NCBI GenBank assembly: GCA_944341075.1
Contig: CALVLV010000006.1
Location: 17,701 to 81,700 of the forward strand
Length of the DNA stretch: 64,000 nucleotides
Source of the DNA: an uncultured Clostridia bacterium
Lineage (GTDB): Bacteria > Bacillota > Clostridia > Christensenellales > Borkfalkiaceae
Direction of reading: 5' to 3'
Part shown: in pieces, positions 52,810 through 61,548 of the stretch
How positions within the stretch are numbered: the first letter of the stretch is position 1
Layout: every line of letters starts with the position of its first letter
Translations under genes and position numbers: made by a program
The notes under the pieces: generated by a model
Told to the model about the DNA's origin: nothing
Database searches by the model: none
Seen by the model: only the letters and a program-made list of their open reading frames with translations

Positions 52810-53667
52810 TTACCTGCCCATCTGCGTGTTTACCATGCTCATAAACCACTCTACCGTGACGGGATCCTGGTGGGAGAAGAACGCACTCTCGTCTTCGTCA
52901 AGCCCTTTCAGCGTCTGCATGTCTTCGTTCTTCAGCGAAAAGCCGAACACGTTAAAGTTTTCAGCCATTCTGTTTTTGTGAGTAGACTTTGGTATCACTA
53001 TCACGCCGCTCTGCAAAAGGAAGCGAAGCGCCGTCTGCGCGGGCGTCTTGCCATACTTTGCAGCAACTTCCGCAAGCGTCTTGTTCGTAAAAAAGTCCTT
53101 CCTGCCCTCGGCAAAGGGGCCCCAGCTTTCATGTGCCACGCCGTATTTTTCCATCACATCGTGCGCCGCCCTCTGCTGGTGGAACAGGTGCGTTTCCACC
53201 TGGTTGACGGCGGGCTTTATTTCGCAAAAGTTATAAAGGTCTATCAGCCTGTCGGGCGCAAAGTTCGAAACGCCTATCGCCCTCACCTTGCCGTCGCGCA
53301 CAGCCTTTTCCATTGCGCGGTATGTTCCGTAGTAGTCGCCGAACGGCTGGTGTATCAGCAGCAGGTCAATATAGTCGGTCTGCAGCTCTTTAAGCGAACT
53401 TTCTATCGACTTTGCCGCCGCCTGTTCGCCCGCGTTGGTTATCCACACCTTTGTGGTAATAAAAAATTCTTCGCGTGCAATGCCGCTCTTTTTAACGGCG
53501 TTGCCCACGCCGCGCTCGTTGGCATATGCCTGGGCGGTGTCTATCGAGCGGTAGCCTACGTCTATCGCGTCGCTAACGCACCTTTCGCACCCGGCGGGGT
53601 CGACCTGATACACGCCGTAGCCCAGCACGGGCATCTGCACTCCGTTGTTCAAAAGCCTGTATTCCAT
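52810..53667 (-). CDS. Aldo/keto reductase
   Basis: The 285-residue NADPH-dependent TIM-barrel protein has MPVLGYGVYQV, DAIDVGYRSIDTAQAYANERG with the catalytic Asp and Tyr, TTKVWI with the Lys, and LLIHQPFGDYYG with the His. It resembles 2,5-diketogluconate reductase-like AKRs; the substrate is not known. ATG 53667 has AAGGAGGAACAAA upstream. A divergent LysR regulator at 53911 probably controls it. Confidence 0.94.
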   Translation of the reverse strand: MEYRLLNNGVQMPVLGYGVYQVDPAGCERCVSDAIDVGYRSIDTAQAYANERGVGNAVKKSGIAREEFFITTKVWITNAGEQAAAKSIESSLKELQTDYIDLLLIHQPFGDYYGTYRAMEKAVRDGKVRAIGVSNFAPDRLIDLYNFCEIKPAVNQVETHLFHQQRAAHDVMEKYGVAHESWGPFAEGRKDFFTNKTLAEVAAKYGKTPAQTALRFLLQSGVIVIPKSTHKNRMAENFNVFGFSLKNEDMQTLKGLDEDESAFFSHQDPVTVEWFMSMVNTQMGR

Positions 53668-53910
53668 TTTGTTCCTCCTTATGCGGCACGGGGCCTGGCT
53701 CACTCCGGCCGCCTCTTATTTTGTTGATTTTGTCCGCTTGTCCCTGCTCCGCTGCAAAGGTGGGGGAGGTGGCGCGGCCCTTATTTATGGTTTTATTATA
53801 CCGCACAGGCGCTTGCCTGTCCATTTTAAATATGTTACAATAGTGTTAACCAAAAGTTTATAGTGATAATATTCATTTACATAAAGTTAGTGGTAGAGGG
53901 GGTGACAGGC

Positions 53911-54807
53911 ATGCTTGAAAGTATAAAAATTTTTATATCGGCGGCACAGCGCGGCAGCATAAACGCCGCAGCCGAGGCCAACTTTATAACGCCGCCGGCG
54001 GCGCTCAAAAGACTGAACTCGCTCGAGGACGAGCTGGGCTTAAAACTGCTTGAGCGCAGCGGCAGGGGCGTTACGCTCACCCGCGCGGGGCAAAGCTACC
54101 TTGCCGACGCCATATCGCTTGTTTCGCTCTCCGAACAGGCCACTGCCAGGGCGCGGCGGGCCGAGGCTGGCACCTGCGTAATTCGTGCGGGCACGTCTGT
54201 GCTAAACCCCTGCAACAGCCTTGTGGAGCTGTGGAAGGAGTGCGGCGAAAATTTTCCGCAGTACAGCATAGAGATAGTGCCGTTCACCGACAGTGTTGCC
54301 GAACTTTCAGAAATTTATGCCCGCATGGGCGCGCGCTTCGACGTGATGATGGGCATTTATGATTACACCGCCCCGCGCAAGCCGTTCTGCATGCTGCCCG
54401 TGGGGCAGAGCGCGTTCTGCATATGCATGCCCGCAGCGCACAGGCTGAGCGGACAGAGTACGGTGAAGATAGAGGATCTGCGCGGCGAGCGGGTGATAAT
54501 CGTGCGGCAGGGCATGTCGCCCAAGGTGGACAGGCTACGCGCGCAGATGTCGGCTTACCCCGATATTTCGCTGATAGATGCGCCCGAATTTTACGATATA
54601 GGCGTATTCAACCGCGTGGCGGCGGAAGGGGTGCTGCTGCTCTCTGTAGAGTACTGGGCGCACGTGCACCCCTCGGTCGTCTCCGTGCCGTTAGAGGGGG
54701 CGGAGGGGCAGGCCTACGGCATAGCCTATGCGCACAACGCACCCGCGGGCGTGCAGCGCTTTGTTTCGGTCATAGCCTCATATCTCTCCCGCGGTCGCAA
54801 ACCGTAA
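53911..54807 (+). CDS. LysR-family regulator
   Basis: The 298-residue protein has an N-terminal winged helix (IKIFISAAQRGSINAAAEAN, then LGLKLLERSGRGVTLTRAGQ) and a periplasmic-binding-protein-like effector domain. The ATG at 53911 follows GAGGGGGTGA. It is divergent from the aldo/keto reductase gene with 243 nt between the starts, the typical LysR layout, which suggests it controls that gene. Confidence 0.94.
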   Translation: MLESIKIFISAAQRGSINAAAEANFITPPAALKRLNSLEDELGLKLLERSGRGVTLTRAGQSYLADAISLVSLSEQATARARRAEAGTCVIRAGTSVLNPCNSLVELWKECGENFPQYSIEIVPFTDSVAELSEIYARMGARFDVMMGIYDYTAPRKPFCMLPVGQSAFCICMPAAHRLSGQSTVKIEDLRGERVIIVRQGMSPKVDRLRAQMSAYPDISLIDAPEFYDIGVFNRVAAEGVLLLSVEYWAHVHPSVVSVPLEGAEGQAYGIAYAHNAPAGVQRFVSVIASYLSRGRKP

Positions 54808-55112
54808 GGTATAACAATTTTTCCGCATGTGGTCAGACGACGGGCGGAGCGGGTTTTTAAAGTATGGGTTAATTATAAGTTAATAAAATTGACCCGACTT
54901 AAACGCGTTTTTTGTCTGATTTTATTCAATTGCCCCGCATATATGCTGTAAACAAATGTTCCTCGTGAAACTTTTTGCCCGCCTGCCACACTGTTTTTTG
55001 TGCGGCAGGCGGGCATGTTTTTAACTTTTTAAATACTGCAGCGGCGTGCGCAAAAAAGCGCACGCCGCTGCATAATTTATATTATTTTTGCAATTAGTCC
55101 GGCTGTTTTTTC
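54808..55112. other. Intergenic region between the LysR gene and ypeB
   Basis: It holds a degenerate parS-like TGTTCCTCGTGAAACT (54957-54972, 13 of 16), a LysR terminator (GCCCGCCTGCC/GGCAGGCGGGC, 54977-55014) and a ypeB-side stem (TGCAGCGGCGTGCGC and complement, 55037-55072). No gene is seen. Confidence 0.65.
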
Positions 55113-56888
55113 TTACAGCAGCATGTCGCCCACAAGGGTGAACACTTCAAGTTCGGCGCCGCCGTCGGCGTCAAGGTACACGTAATAAGTCCTTCCGCCG
55201 TAGTTTATAACAAATTCGTATGCAAGTTTTTCGCCGCCGTCAAAGGGTATAAGGGCAAGCCGCGCGCTCTGCACGTCGTAGTTTTCCACCAGCGACTTGG
55301 CCTCCGCCATGTTCATTTTTGGCCTTGCAATGCTCCTTGCGGTGTGGTTGAGAACATAGGGCAGCGCCTCTATGCCTGTTACTATGCCGCGCTCTTCGCA
55401 CACCTTTACCTTTATCATGTCGGGGTATACCGCCACGCCGTTTTGTTCATAAACGTAGTTCAGGTCGCAAGTGGTGCCGTTTTCGCCCGCCCATACGCAG
55501 GTCATGCCGCCGTAGCCCGCCTTTTCAAGGAAGTCTTCTGCTATCCTGCGGCAGTTTTCAACGGTGAAGTTCCTGTCCTTGCATTCCTTGTAGCTGTCGA
55601 ACATCACCAGCTTTCCGCCTGCCTTGGATATCTGCGCAAAGTATTCGCCGTCGTCCGTCTGCATGGAGATGTTGAACAGCATAAGCTGCCCGCCTACGGC
55701 CTCGCCGGTGCACTGCGCGTCGGTTATTTTATAGTCGGCAAAGTACTGCAGCGCAAGTTCTTCGGCGCGCTCCGGCGATATCTCCTCTGCGCCCTGCACG
55801 TATTTTGCGTTGCCCTGCTGCACGTTTTCGGCAAACGGCCCGTCGTGTATCTCGCTTGGGGTCTCCACCGCGGGGTCTATATAGCCCTCAAAGTTCTCAA
55901 ACATAACGCCCTTGCCTTTGAGCGCCTCAATTATCTGCTTGTCGTCGCAACTTGCGGTCAGCTCGTTCAAAAACTGCTTTATCTTGCCGTTGCACTCGTA
56001 CATATACTCTATCGCTGCCGTCTGCGAACTGCTCAGGCTTCTGCCGCGCGCCACGGTGTAAAGCATGTTCTGCGCGCTTTCGCCCACTTTATTTATAAAA
56101 GAGGTCATGTTGCGCGTCATCTCGCCCGCCACCGGCAGGCGCTCCAAGGCGCTCTCGGCCATCTCGCTCTCTATGGCTATGTCGGTAAATATCTTTGTCC
56201 TGTCGCCCGCAGAGCTCGCTATGCGCGCCTTGGCAAGGTTGGCGTCAAGGTTGTCCACAATGGCGTTCAGCTCGTAGAGGGAGTGTGAGGCATCCGCCGC
56301 CATGTCGGCCTGTATGCCATTCATATTTATCCAGCCGAAAGTCAGCATCGTGCCCAGCGCAAGGGTAGATACACCCAGCGCTATCACCGCTGCCAGCCAG
56401 CCGCCGAACCCCGGCGTGCGCTGTTTTTTGGCCTTGCGGCGCTCTTCGCGCACCTTTAAATTGTGCTCGCGCCTGGCTATCTTTGCGTTCAGCCTGGCCT
56501 CGCGCCTCGCCTTGGCGGCCTCTATTTTCGCCATGCGCGCCTGCTTTTTGTCCTCTATCTGCTGTTCGCGCGTCTTGCTCTTCAGCTGCTGCGCCTTCAT
56601 CATGCGCTCGTGCCTGCGCTCTTCCCGCCTTTCCTCGGCGGTGGCCGCCTGCTCTTCGCGCTTTTTCTGTTTTTCCGCCTTCAGCGCCTGCTGCTTTTTC
56701 TCTCTTTCGGCGCGCGCCTTTGCGGCGTTCAACTTTTTCTTCTCCGCCTTTGTAAGCTCGGGCGCGGCCTCTGCTTTGGCGGTACCCGCGGTCTTTGCGC
56801 CCTCTTCGGCGCTCTCCGCGGCCCTTGTCTTTTTATTCTCTAAGCTCTGCGCCTTTTTTGTTCCGCTTGAAATTTTCTTTTCGCTCAT
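55113..56888 (-). CDS. ypeB: Germination protein YpeB with long charged N-terminal region
   Basis: YpeB is needed for SleB function in spore cortex hydrolysis. The 591-residue protein has a central membrane helix (FGGWLAAVIALGVSTLALGT, about 168-187), the helical YpeB N-terminal region, and PepSY-like repeats (about 365-575). The first 165 residues are almost all Lys, Arg, Glu and Ala, a coiled-coil-like extension not found in Bacillus YpeB (about 450 residues). ATG 56888 follows GGAGGGCGGCA and lies 10 nt after sleB. Confidence 0.92.
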   Translation of the reverse strand: MSEKKISSGTKKAQSLENKKTRAAESAEEGAKTAGTAKAEAAPELTKAEKKKLNAAKARAEREKKQQALKAEKQKKREEQAATAEERREERRHERMMKAQQLKSKTREQQIEDKKQARMAKIEAAKARREARLNAKIARREHNLKVREERRKAKKQRTPGFGGWLAAVIALGVSTLALGTMLTFGWINMNGIQADMAADASHSLYELNAIVDNLDANLAKARIASSAGDRTKIFTDIAIESEMAESALERLPVAGEMTRNMTSFINKVGESAQNMLYTVARGRSLSSSQTAAIEYMYECNGKIKQFLNELTASCDDKQIIEALKGKGVMFENFEGYIDPAVETPSEIHDGPFAENVQQGNAKYVQGAEEISPERAEELALQYFADYKITDAQCTGEAVGGQLMLFNISMQTDDGEYFAQISKAGGKLVMFDSYKECKDRNFTVENCRRIAEDFLEKAGYGGMTCVWAGENGTTCDLNYVYEQNGVAVYPDMIKVKVCEERGIVTGIEALPYVLNHTARSIARPKMNMAEAKSLVENYDVQSARLALIPFDGGEKLAYEFVINYGGRTYYVYLDADGGAELEVFTLVGDMLL

Positions 56889-56898
56889 TGCCGCCCTC

Positions 56899-57648
56899 CT
56901 ATATCGCAAATACGTGCTTGCCTATCGTCGTCACCGTCTGGCGTGAAAATATCCAGCTGCTGGTGGCGGTGGCGGGGTTGTAGTAATAAAGGCACCCGTA
57001 GGTGGGGTCCCAGCCGTTCATTGCATCGCGCGCGGCGTTTATCGCCGTCTGGTTGGGCGTAAGGTTTATCTGCCCGTCATCTACGGCTGTAAAGGCACCC
57101 TTCTGGTATATCACGCCCGAAATGGTGTTGGGGAACTGTGAAGACCTCACCCTGTTCAGCACCACCGCGCCCACGGCAACCTGGCCCGTGTAGCTTTCGC
57201 CGCGCGCCTCGCCGTATATGCACCTCGCCAAAAGGTACAGGTCGGAACCGGTGTAGTCGGAACTTCCGCCCGAACTGCCCTTATTCGCGTCCTTGTCGCC
57301 CTGTTCCAGTACGCGCACCGAATCGTTCATTCCCAGCGCCGCATATGTCGCCTTGCCGCAGATGCCGTCCACGGTCAGCCCGTTCTTCTTCTGAAAGGCC
57401 TTTACGGCCTTTACCGTGCCCGAACCGTAAATTCCGTCCACTTCTCCGCTGTAATAGCCCCAGTTTTTCAGCCTGCGCTGTACTTCTTTTACTTCGCCCC
57501 CGCGCGCGCCCTGCCTTAAAACGGCGGTGTATGCCGCAGGCTCGGCAAAGTAATCGTGCCCCGCGCCCGCCGCGGCAAATGCCGCGCCGCCCGCCAGAAC
57601 GGCAGCGGCAGAAAGCGTTGCAAGGCTTACTTTAAGTGCTTTTTTCAT
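56899..57648 (-). CDS. sleB: Spore cortex-lytic enzyme SleB
   Basis: SleB is a lytic transglycosylase that opens muramic-lactam-containing cortex peptidoglycan on germination. The 249-residue protein has a signal peptide (MKKALKVSLATLSAAAVLAG), a peptidoglycan-binding domain (VKEVQRRLKNWGYYSGEVDG), a Gly/Ser linker and the SleB catalytic domain with IYGEARGESYTGQVAVGAVV including the key Glu. ATG 57648 has AGGAGGAAGA before it; an in-frame ATG 47 codons upstream is ignored. Confidence 0.95.
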   Translation of the reverse strand: MKKALKVSLATLSAAAVLAGGAAFAAAGAGHDYFAEPAAYTAVLRQGARGGEVKEVQRRLKNWGYYSGEVDGIYGSGTVKAVKAFQKKNGLTVDGICGKATYAALGMNDSVRVLEQGDKDANKGSSGGSSDYTGSDLYLLARCIYGEARGESYTGQVAVGAVVLNRVRSSQFPNTISGVIYQKGAFTAVDDGQINLTPNQTAINAARDAMNGWDPTYGCLYYYNPATATSSWIFSRQTVTTIGKHVFAI

Positions 57649-57869
57649 TCTTCCTCCTGAAAATCCCGCTCCCTGCGCGGGAGCCTTTAAACTATGTGTT
57701 ATAAAAACGTATAAGCAGGTGTTGCGGCGGTATTTCAGCTGCGCAGATCTTTGCGCCGCTTGTCTGCATGCATGTTGACGCGCAGACATGCAAATGCATG
57801 TTTTTGCTGCATGCTAAGGCAATTGACCGCCATATATGCCGCAACTAACGGTCGCGCACCGCGCGGCGC

Positions 57870-58409
57870 TCAGCCGAAAAACCTCTCAATTATGTCAAGT
57901 ATCAGCGAACGGTAGGTCACGTCTGAAGTGGCAGAAGTAAAGCACAGCGGCGGGTAAAGCACGCACCACCAGTTGTCGCCAGTGCCCGTGCCAAGCTCAA
58001 CTATAAGGGCGTCGTATTGCCCGCTCTCCAGTGTAAGGTCGCCGTAAACGCGGGTGGGGAACGTTTCCCTGCGCACCTCGGCGCGCGCGCCGTAATCAAA
58101 GCCGTTCTGCCTTAAAACGCCGTCGCATACGTCGGCTATCTCGTCGGTCAGCCCGCCTATAACGCGCATTGCCGTCTGCTTGTCGCCGCATTCGGCGGCA
58201 TACGGGGTGATAAACTCCACCACGGCGTCCTTCACCTTATACTTCACCTGCTGGTCTTGCTCCGAATTGGAGTTTGCCCGCACGTGTATGCGCAGGTATT
58301 CGCAGTTCTGCACATCGCCATTGGCTTCGCCCGCGGGCATGGCTGCCGCAAAGACCACCGTTGCAATTATTATGATTATTGCAAAAAAAGTTATACCAAA
58401 GTTTTTCAT
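57870..58409 (-). CDS. spoIIR: Sporulation signalling protein SpoIIR
   Basis: SpoIIR is made in the forespore, crosses to the intermembrane space and triggers SpoIIGA processing of pro-sigma-E. The 179-residue protein has an N-terminal hydrophobic signal (FFAIIIIIATVVFAAAMPAG), the conserved LRIHVRANSNSEQDQQVKYK, and the WWCVLYPPLCF C-terminal motif. Start ATG 58409 is set by the signal. It is near sleB-ypeB. Confidence 0.93.
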   Translation of the reverse strand: MKNFGITFFAIIIIIATVVFAAAMPAGEANGDVQNCEYLRIHVRANSNSEQDQQVKYKVKDAVVEFITPYAAECGDKQTAMRVIGGLTDEIADVCDGVLRQNGFDYGARAEVRRETFPTRVYGDLTLESGQYDALIVELGTGTGDNWWCVLYPPLCFTSATSDVTYRSLILDIIERFFG

Positions 58410-58583
58410 GTGCAAGGTATTGCCCGCCCCGCCGCAGTTTATACATTCATTTTTTTGCAGCCGTCGTGCAAATTTACACAACGATGGGGCAAAACTGAGC
58501 GGTCGAAGGGGGAGAGGTATGGCCCGTGCCGCGCATTTTGTTGTTGAAATCTTCGGCGGAATGTGATATACTCGACGTGTATA

Positions 58584-59027
58584 ATGAAGATTTTTGAAGT
58601 TACGGCGAAAAAAAGAGAATATCTTGACCTGCTTCTGCTCGCCGATGAGCAGGAGAGCATGATAGAAAGGTATATAGACCGCGGCGCCATGTATGTTCTG
58701 GACGACTGCGGGGTCAAGGCCGTGTGCGTCGTCACGGACGAGGGTTGCGGCGTGGCGGAGATAAAGAACATTGCCGTGTTGCCGCACTTTCAGCGCATGG
58801 GGTACGGCAGGCGCATGGTTGAGTTCGTAAAAAATATCTGCCGCGGAAAATACCGGATATTGCGCGCAGGCACAGGCGACAGCCCGCTCACCGTTCCGTT
58901 TTACGAAGCATGCGGGTTCAGACGTTCATATACGGTCAAAAATTTTTTTGTGGATAACTACGATCATCCCATATATGAAGCGGGCGCTCAGCTTAAAGAC
59001 ATGGTGTATTTTCAGCTAACGTTGTAA
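58584..59027 (+). CDS. GNAT family acetyltransferase
   Basis: The 147-residue protein has the acetyl-CoA motif IKNIAVLPHFQRMGYGRRMV and the later GDSPLTVPFYEACGFRRSY. The substrate is unknown. A TATACT-type -10 near 58566 would put the transcript start a few bases before the ATG at 58584, so the mRNA may be nearly leaderless. It is divergent from spoIIR. Confidence 0.88.
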   Translation: MKIFEVTAKKREYLDLLLLADEQESMIERYIDRGAMYVLDDCGVKAVCVVTDEGCGVAEIKNIAVLPHFQRMGYGRRMVEFVKNICRGKYRILRAGTGDSPLTVPFYEACGFRRSYTVKNFFVDNYDHPIYEAGAQLKDMVYFQLTL

Positions 59028-59052
59028 AAAGCACCCGTTGCGGGTGCTTTTT
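59026..59052 (+). terminator. Terminator of the GNAT gene
   Basis: GCACCCG/CGGGTGC with a TTG loop is flanked by A5 and T5. It is followed by a second strong stem (AGGCGGGCAGAGCG and complement, 59111-59143) ending in TTTT. Confidence 0.88.
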
Positions 59053-59285
59053 ATATAAATCAGTTAATATCAGGTTGCGCCGCAAAAGAATACCTATGAT
59101 AAAAAACGGCGAGGCGGGCAGAGCGAAAATCGCTCTGCCCGCCTTTTCATGTTCAGAACTTTTCAAATTCCTCAATATAACAAAATAACCTGAACATTCT
59201 TTTTACAAAAAGAAGTTCAGGCTATTAAGACTTGGTGCCGCAACCCTGTCATTTCCGCGCATAGCGCAGAAACGGCAGGGCTGCA

Positions 59286-60836
59286 TTATATTCTTGCGGC
59301 ATAGCTTCGGGCGTTCGCCCTCGCACGGCCATTCAAACCTTTTTTGCCGCACGCAAAAAGGCACCCGCAACGGGGTGCCTTTGGTGCCCCGCGTGAAAAC
59401 AAAGTTGAACTTTCGAGTTCTGCAAGGCTTATTGTTTCTTCTTTACCGTTGGCATTATATATAATTTTTAAATGGTCGTCATAAAGGTAAATGGCATTGA
59501 TAAATGTATCTATTATCTTGCGCTTACCTTCCTGCGTGGTTATGTCTATCTTGCGGAAGTTGGATAGCGCCATTTTAAAATGGTCTTGCGAGAAGATTGG
59601 GGATTTGAGCTGTTCTTTGGCAATCGCGTCGCCTATCTCTCGCTTTTCCTTTTCCAGCCCGTCAAGTCGTTTCAATAATGTTTCCGTCGCGTAGCCCTTC
59701 TGCACGGCGTTGACGATATTTTCTATCTCTTTTTCCTTTTGCTTTAACTGCTCCTGCAATTTTGGAAGAATAGTACTTTCTGTATACTGCAATTCGTACA
59801 GCTTTGCCGAAAGCCTTTCAATAATGTCATCGTCTTTTAGGAACTCCATCGTCTTGTAGACTATGAAATCTTCCAGCTTGGTCTTGCTGACTGGCTTCTT
59901 TTCGCACTGGTGTTTCTTCTGCCTAACACATGCGTAATAGCGATAGACAATTCCTTTCGTGCCGCTTGTTCCAGCCTGCGCAACCATCATTGCTCCGCAT
60001 CTCCCACAGAAAAGTTTTGTGGTGAGCAGATAATCTTCATCTGCCGTATGCCTTGCAGGTGCCTTTGAGTTCTTGGCAAGTTCCAACTGTACTGCATTGA
60101 ACAACTCTTCCGCAACAAGCGGCGGCACGCTGTTCTCTATCACAACGCCCATATGGTGATACTCTCCTATATAAACTCTGTTAGAAAGCATGTAGCGGAT
60201 CGCATTGTATCTCAGAGCCTTGCCATTCGAGCGCGTTACTTTGCGCTCGTTCATTATGCGATAGATTTCTTTTACCGTCTTTCCGTCATTGCACAACTTA
60301 AAAATTTCCTGAACGACGGGCTCGGCTTGCGGGTCAATATCGAGCTTGCGCTCATTATTTATCACATAGCCGAACGGAACGTTGCCTCCATTCCACAAGC
60401 CTTTTAAAGCATTCTCTTTCATGCCGCGCGTTACCTTTTCGGCAAGCTCGGCTGAATAGTATTCTGCCATGCCTTCGAGGACACTTTCCAGCAGTATGCC
60501 CTCGGAGCCTTCGGCTATTGTCTCCTTTGCAGAGATGACCTTAACTCCATTTTTGCGAAGCAGCGCTTTATAGTGCGCGCTATCATAGCGATTGCGGGAG
60601 AATCTGTCCAATTTCCACACGATAATGCAGTCGAAGGCGTGCTTATAGCTGTCCTTTATCATTCGTTGAAATTCTGGACGGTGGTCTGTCTTAGCCGAAA
60701 ACGCGCGGTCTATGTAATCGCCGATGACCTGAATATCGTTATAGGTCGCATACTCCATACATTCTCGTATCTGACCTTCTATCGACGCTTCGGTTTGATT
60801 GTCGCTCGAATAGCGGGCGTAAATGACTGCTTTCAT
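59286..60836 (-). CDS. Large serine recombinase (integrase of the mobilizable element)
   Basis: The 516-residue enzyme has the resolvase domain with the catalytic Ser in YARYSSDNQTEASIEGQIRE, WKLDRFSRNRYD, a recombinase domain, and a zinc-ribbon-like segment (CGRCGAMMVAQAG...YYACVRQKKHQC). A coiled coil follows (about 385-440). The C-terminal 35 residues, after ELESSTLFSRGAP, look unlike the family and are encoded over a hairpin (GGCACCC/GGGTGCC, 59360-59379) that resembles a host terminator. It is AT-richer than the flanks and marks the left end of an integrated element. Confidence 0.95.
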   Translation of the reverse strand: MKAVIYARYSSDNQTEASIEGQIRECMEYATYNDIQVIGDYIDRAFSAKTDHRPEFQRMIKDSYKHAFDCIIVWKLDRFSRNRYDSAHYKALLRKNGVKVISAKETIAEGSEGILLESVLEGMAEYYSAELAEKVTRGMKENALKGLWNGGNVPFGYVINNERKLDIDPQAEPVVQEIFKLCNDGKTVKEIYRIMNERKVTRSNGKALRYNAIRYMLSNRVYIGEYHHMGVVIENSVPPLVAEELFNAVQLELAKNSKAPARHTADEDYLLTTKLFCGRCGAMMVAQAGTSGTKGIVYRYYACVRQKKHQCEKKPVSKTKLEDFIVYKTMEFLKDDDIIERLSAKLYELQYTESTILPKLQEQLKQKEKEIENIVNAVQKGYATETLLKRLDGLEKEKREIGDAIAKEQLKSPIFSQDHFKMALSNFRKIDITTQEGKRKIIDTFINAIYLYDDHLKIIYNANGKEETISLAELESSTLFSRGAPKAPRCGCLFACGKKGLNGRARANARSYAARI

Positions 60837-60903
60837 TTTTTACCTCTCTGGCGGCATTATACCATAGTAAATATGACAGATATAGTCATATATAAAAATT
60901 TTT

Positions 60904-61179
60904 TTAATTTTTTTCTTCGGAAACATCAATGCCGAGCAATACGCCAAACCTGAACCCCTCTTTATAGAATGTTTCGCACTCCTCGCAGGATGCCTCGTCT
61001 ATGGCATCTTTGAATTGTTTGTACAACTCTGCGGATTCTTTGTCATATTTAAGTTTTTCAGTCAATTTATCGTCAAACTCGCATACTTTGTCCATCAACT
61101 GACTGTATTTTTCAGAGGCGCGCACGCTTTCATAAGTGCCGCGCAGCCCGAAACACATTTGCTCAATTGCAGATTTCAT
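60904..61179 (-). CDS. Small DUF6809-like protein
   Basis: The 91-residue acidic, helical protein (MKSAIEQMCFGLRGTYESVR, then EECETFYKEGFRFGVLLGID) resembles the short DUF6809 proteins seen in Clostridial mobile elements; the match is by pattern only. TAGGAGTTGCT precedes the ATG. It is the first gene of the recombinase unit and lies under the operator at 61211. Confidence 0.75.
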   Translation of the reverse strand: MKSAIEQMCFGLRGTYESVRASEKYSQLMDKVCEFDDKLTEKLKYDKESAELYKQFKDAIDEASCEECETFYKEGFRFGVLLGIDVSEEKN

Positions 61180-61204
61180 AGCAACTCCTAAACATTTTTT
61201 CTAT

Positions 61205-61233
61205 ATTATATAGCTCTAAACGAGCTAAGTCAA
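61205..61233 (-). promoter_or_regulatory. Promoter of the recombinase unit with operator in the spacer
   Basis: On the minus strand TTGACT (61233-61228) and TATAAT (61210-61205) have a 17-nt spacer that is exactly the palindrome TAGCTCGTTTAGAGCTA. A second half-site TTAGCTC lies at 61239-61246. A repressor bound here would block the promoter. Confidence 0.8.
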
Positions 61234-61266
61234 TAATTTTAGCTCAATTCGTGGTAATATTTAGGC

Positions 61267-61470
61267 ATGATAATATTCAAAGAAAGACTGAAAGAGTTGA
61301 GAATTGAAAGGAAACTTTCACAGACAGAGCTTGCGAAAGAGCTGAACGTCAGCCAGCGCAGCATAAGCAGTTGGGAGACTGGTTTCAGAGAACCCGATTT
61401 TGCAACATTGGAACGCATTGCCGTATTCTTTGATGTAACTACGGACTATCTGCTCGGTTTAGAAAATTAA
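61267..61470 (+). CDS. XRE-family repressor of the element
   Basis: The 67-residue Cro/C1-type protein (LSQTELAKELNVSQRSISSW ETGFREPDFATLERI) is divergent from the recombinase unit and next to the TAGCTC operator, so it is probably the element's repressor. It is AT-rich like the element. A strong bidirectional terminator follows. Confidence 0.92.
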   Translation: MIIFKERLKELRIERKLSQTELAKELNVSQRSISSWETGFREPDFATLERIAVFFDVTTDYLLGLEN

Positions 61471-61490
61471 AATAAAGATTTATTATGATT

Positions 61491-61525
61491 AAATAGCCTC
61501 GGGAACTCTGTTCCCGAGGCTATTT
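61491..61525. terminator. Bidirectional terminator
   Basis: AAATAGCCTCGGGAAC and its complement have a TCT loop; tails on both strands are A/T-rich. It separates the XRE gene from the convergent lipoprotein gene. Confidence 0.88.
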
Positions 61526-61548
61526 GAATAACTTTATGCTAATTGTAT

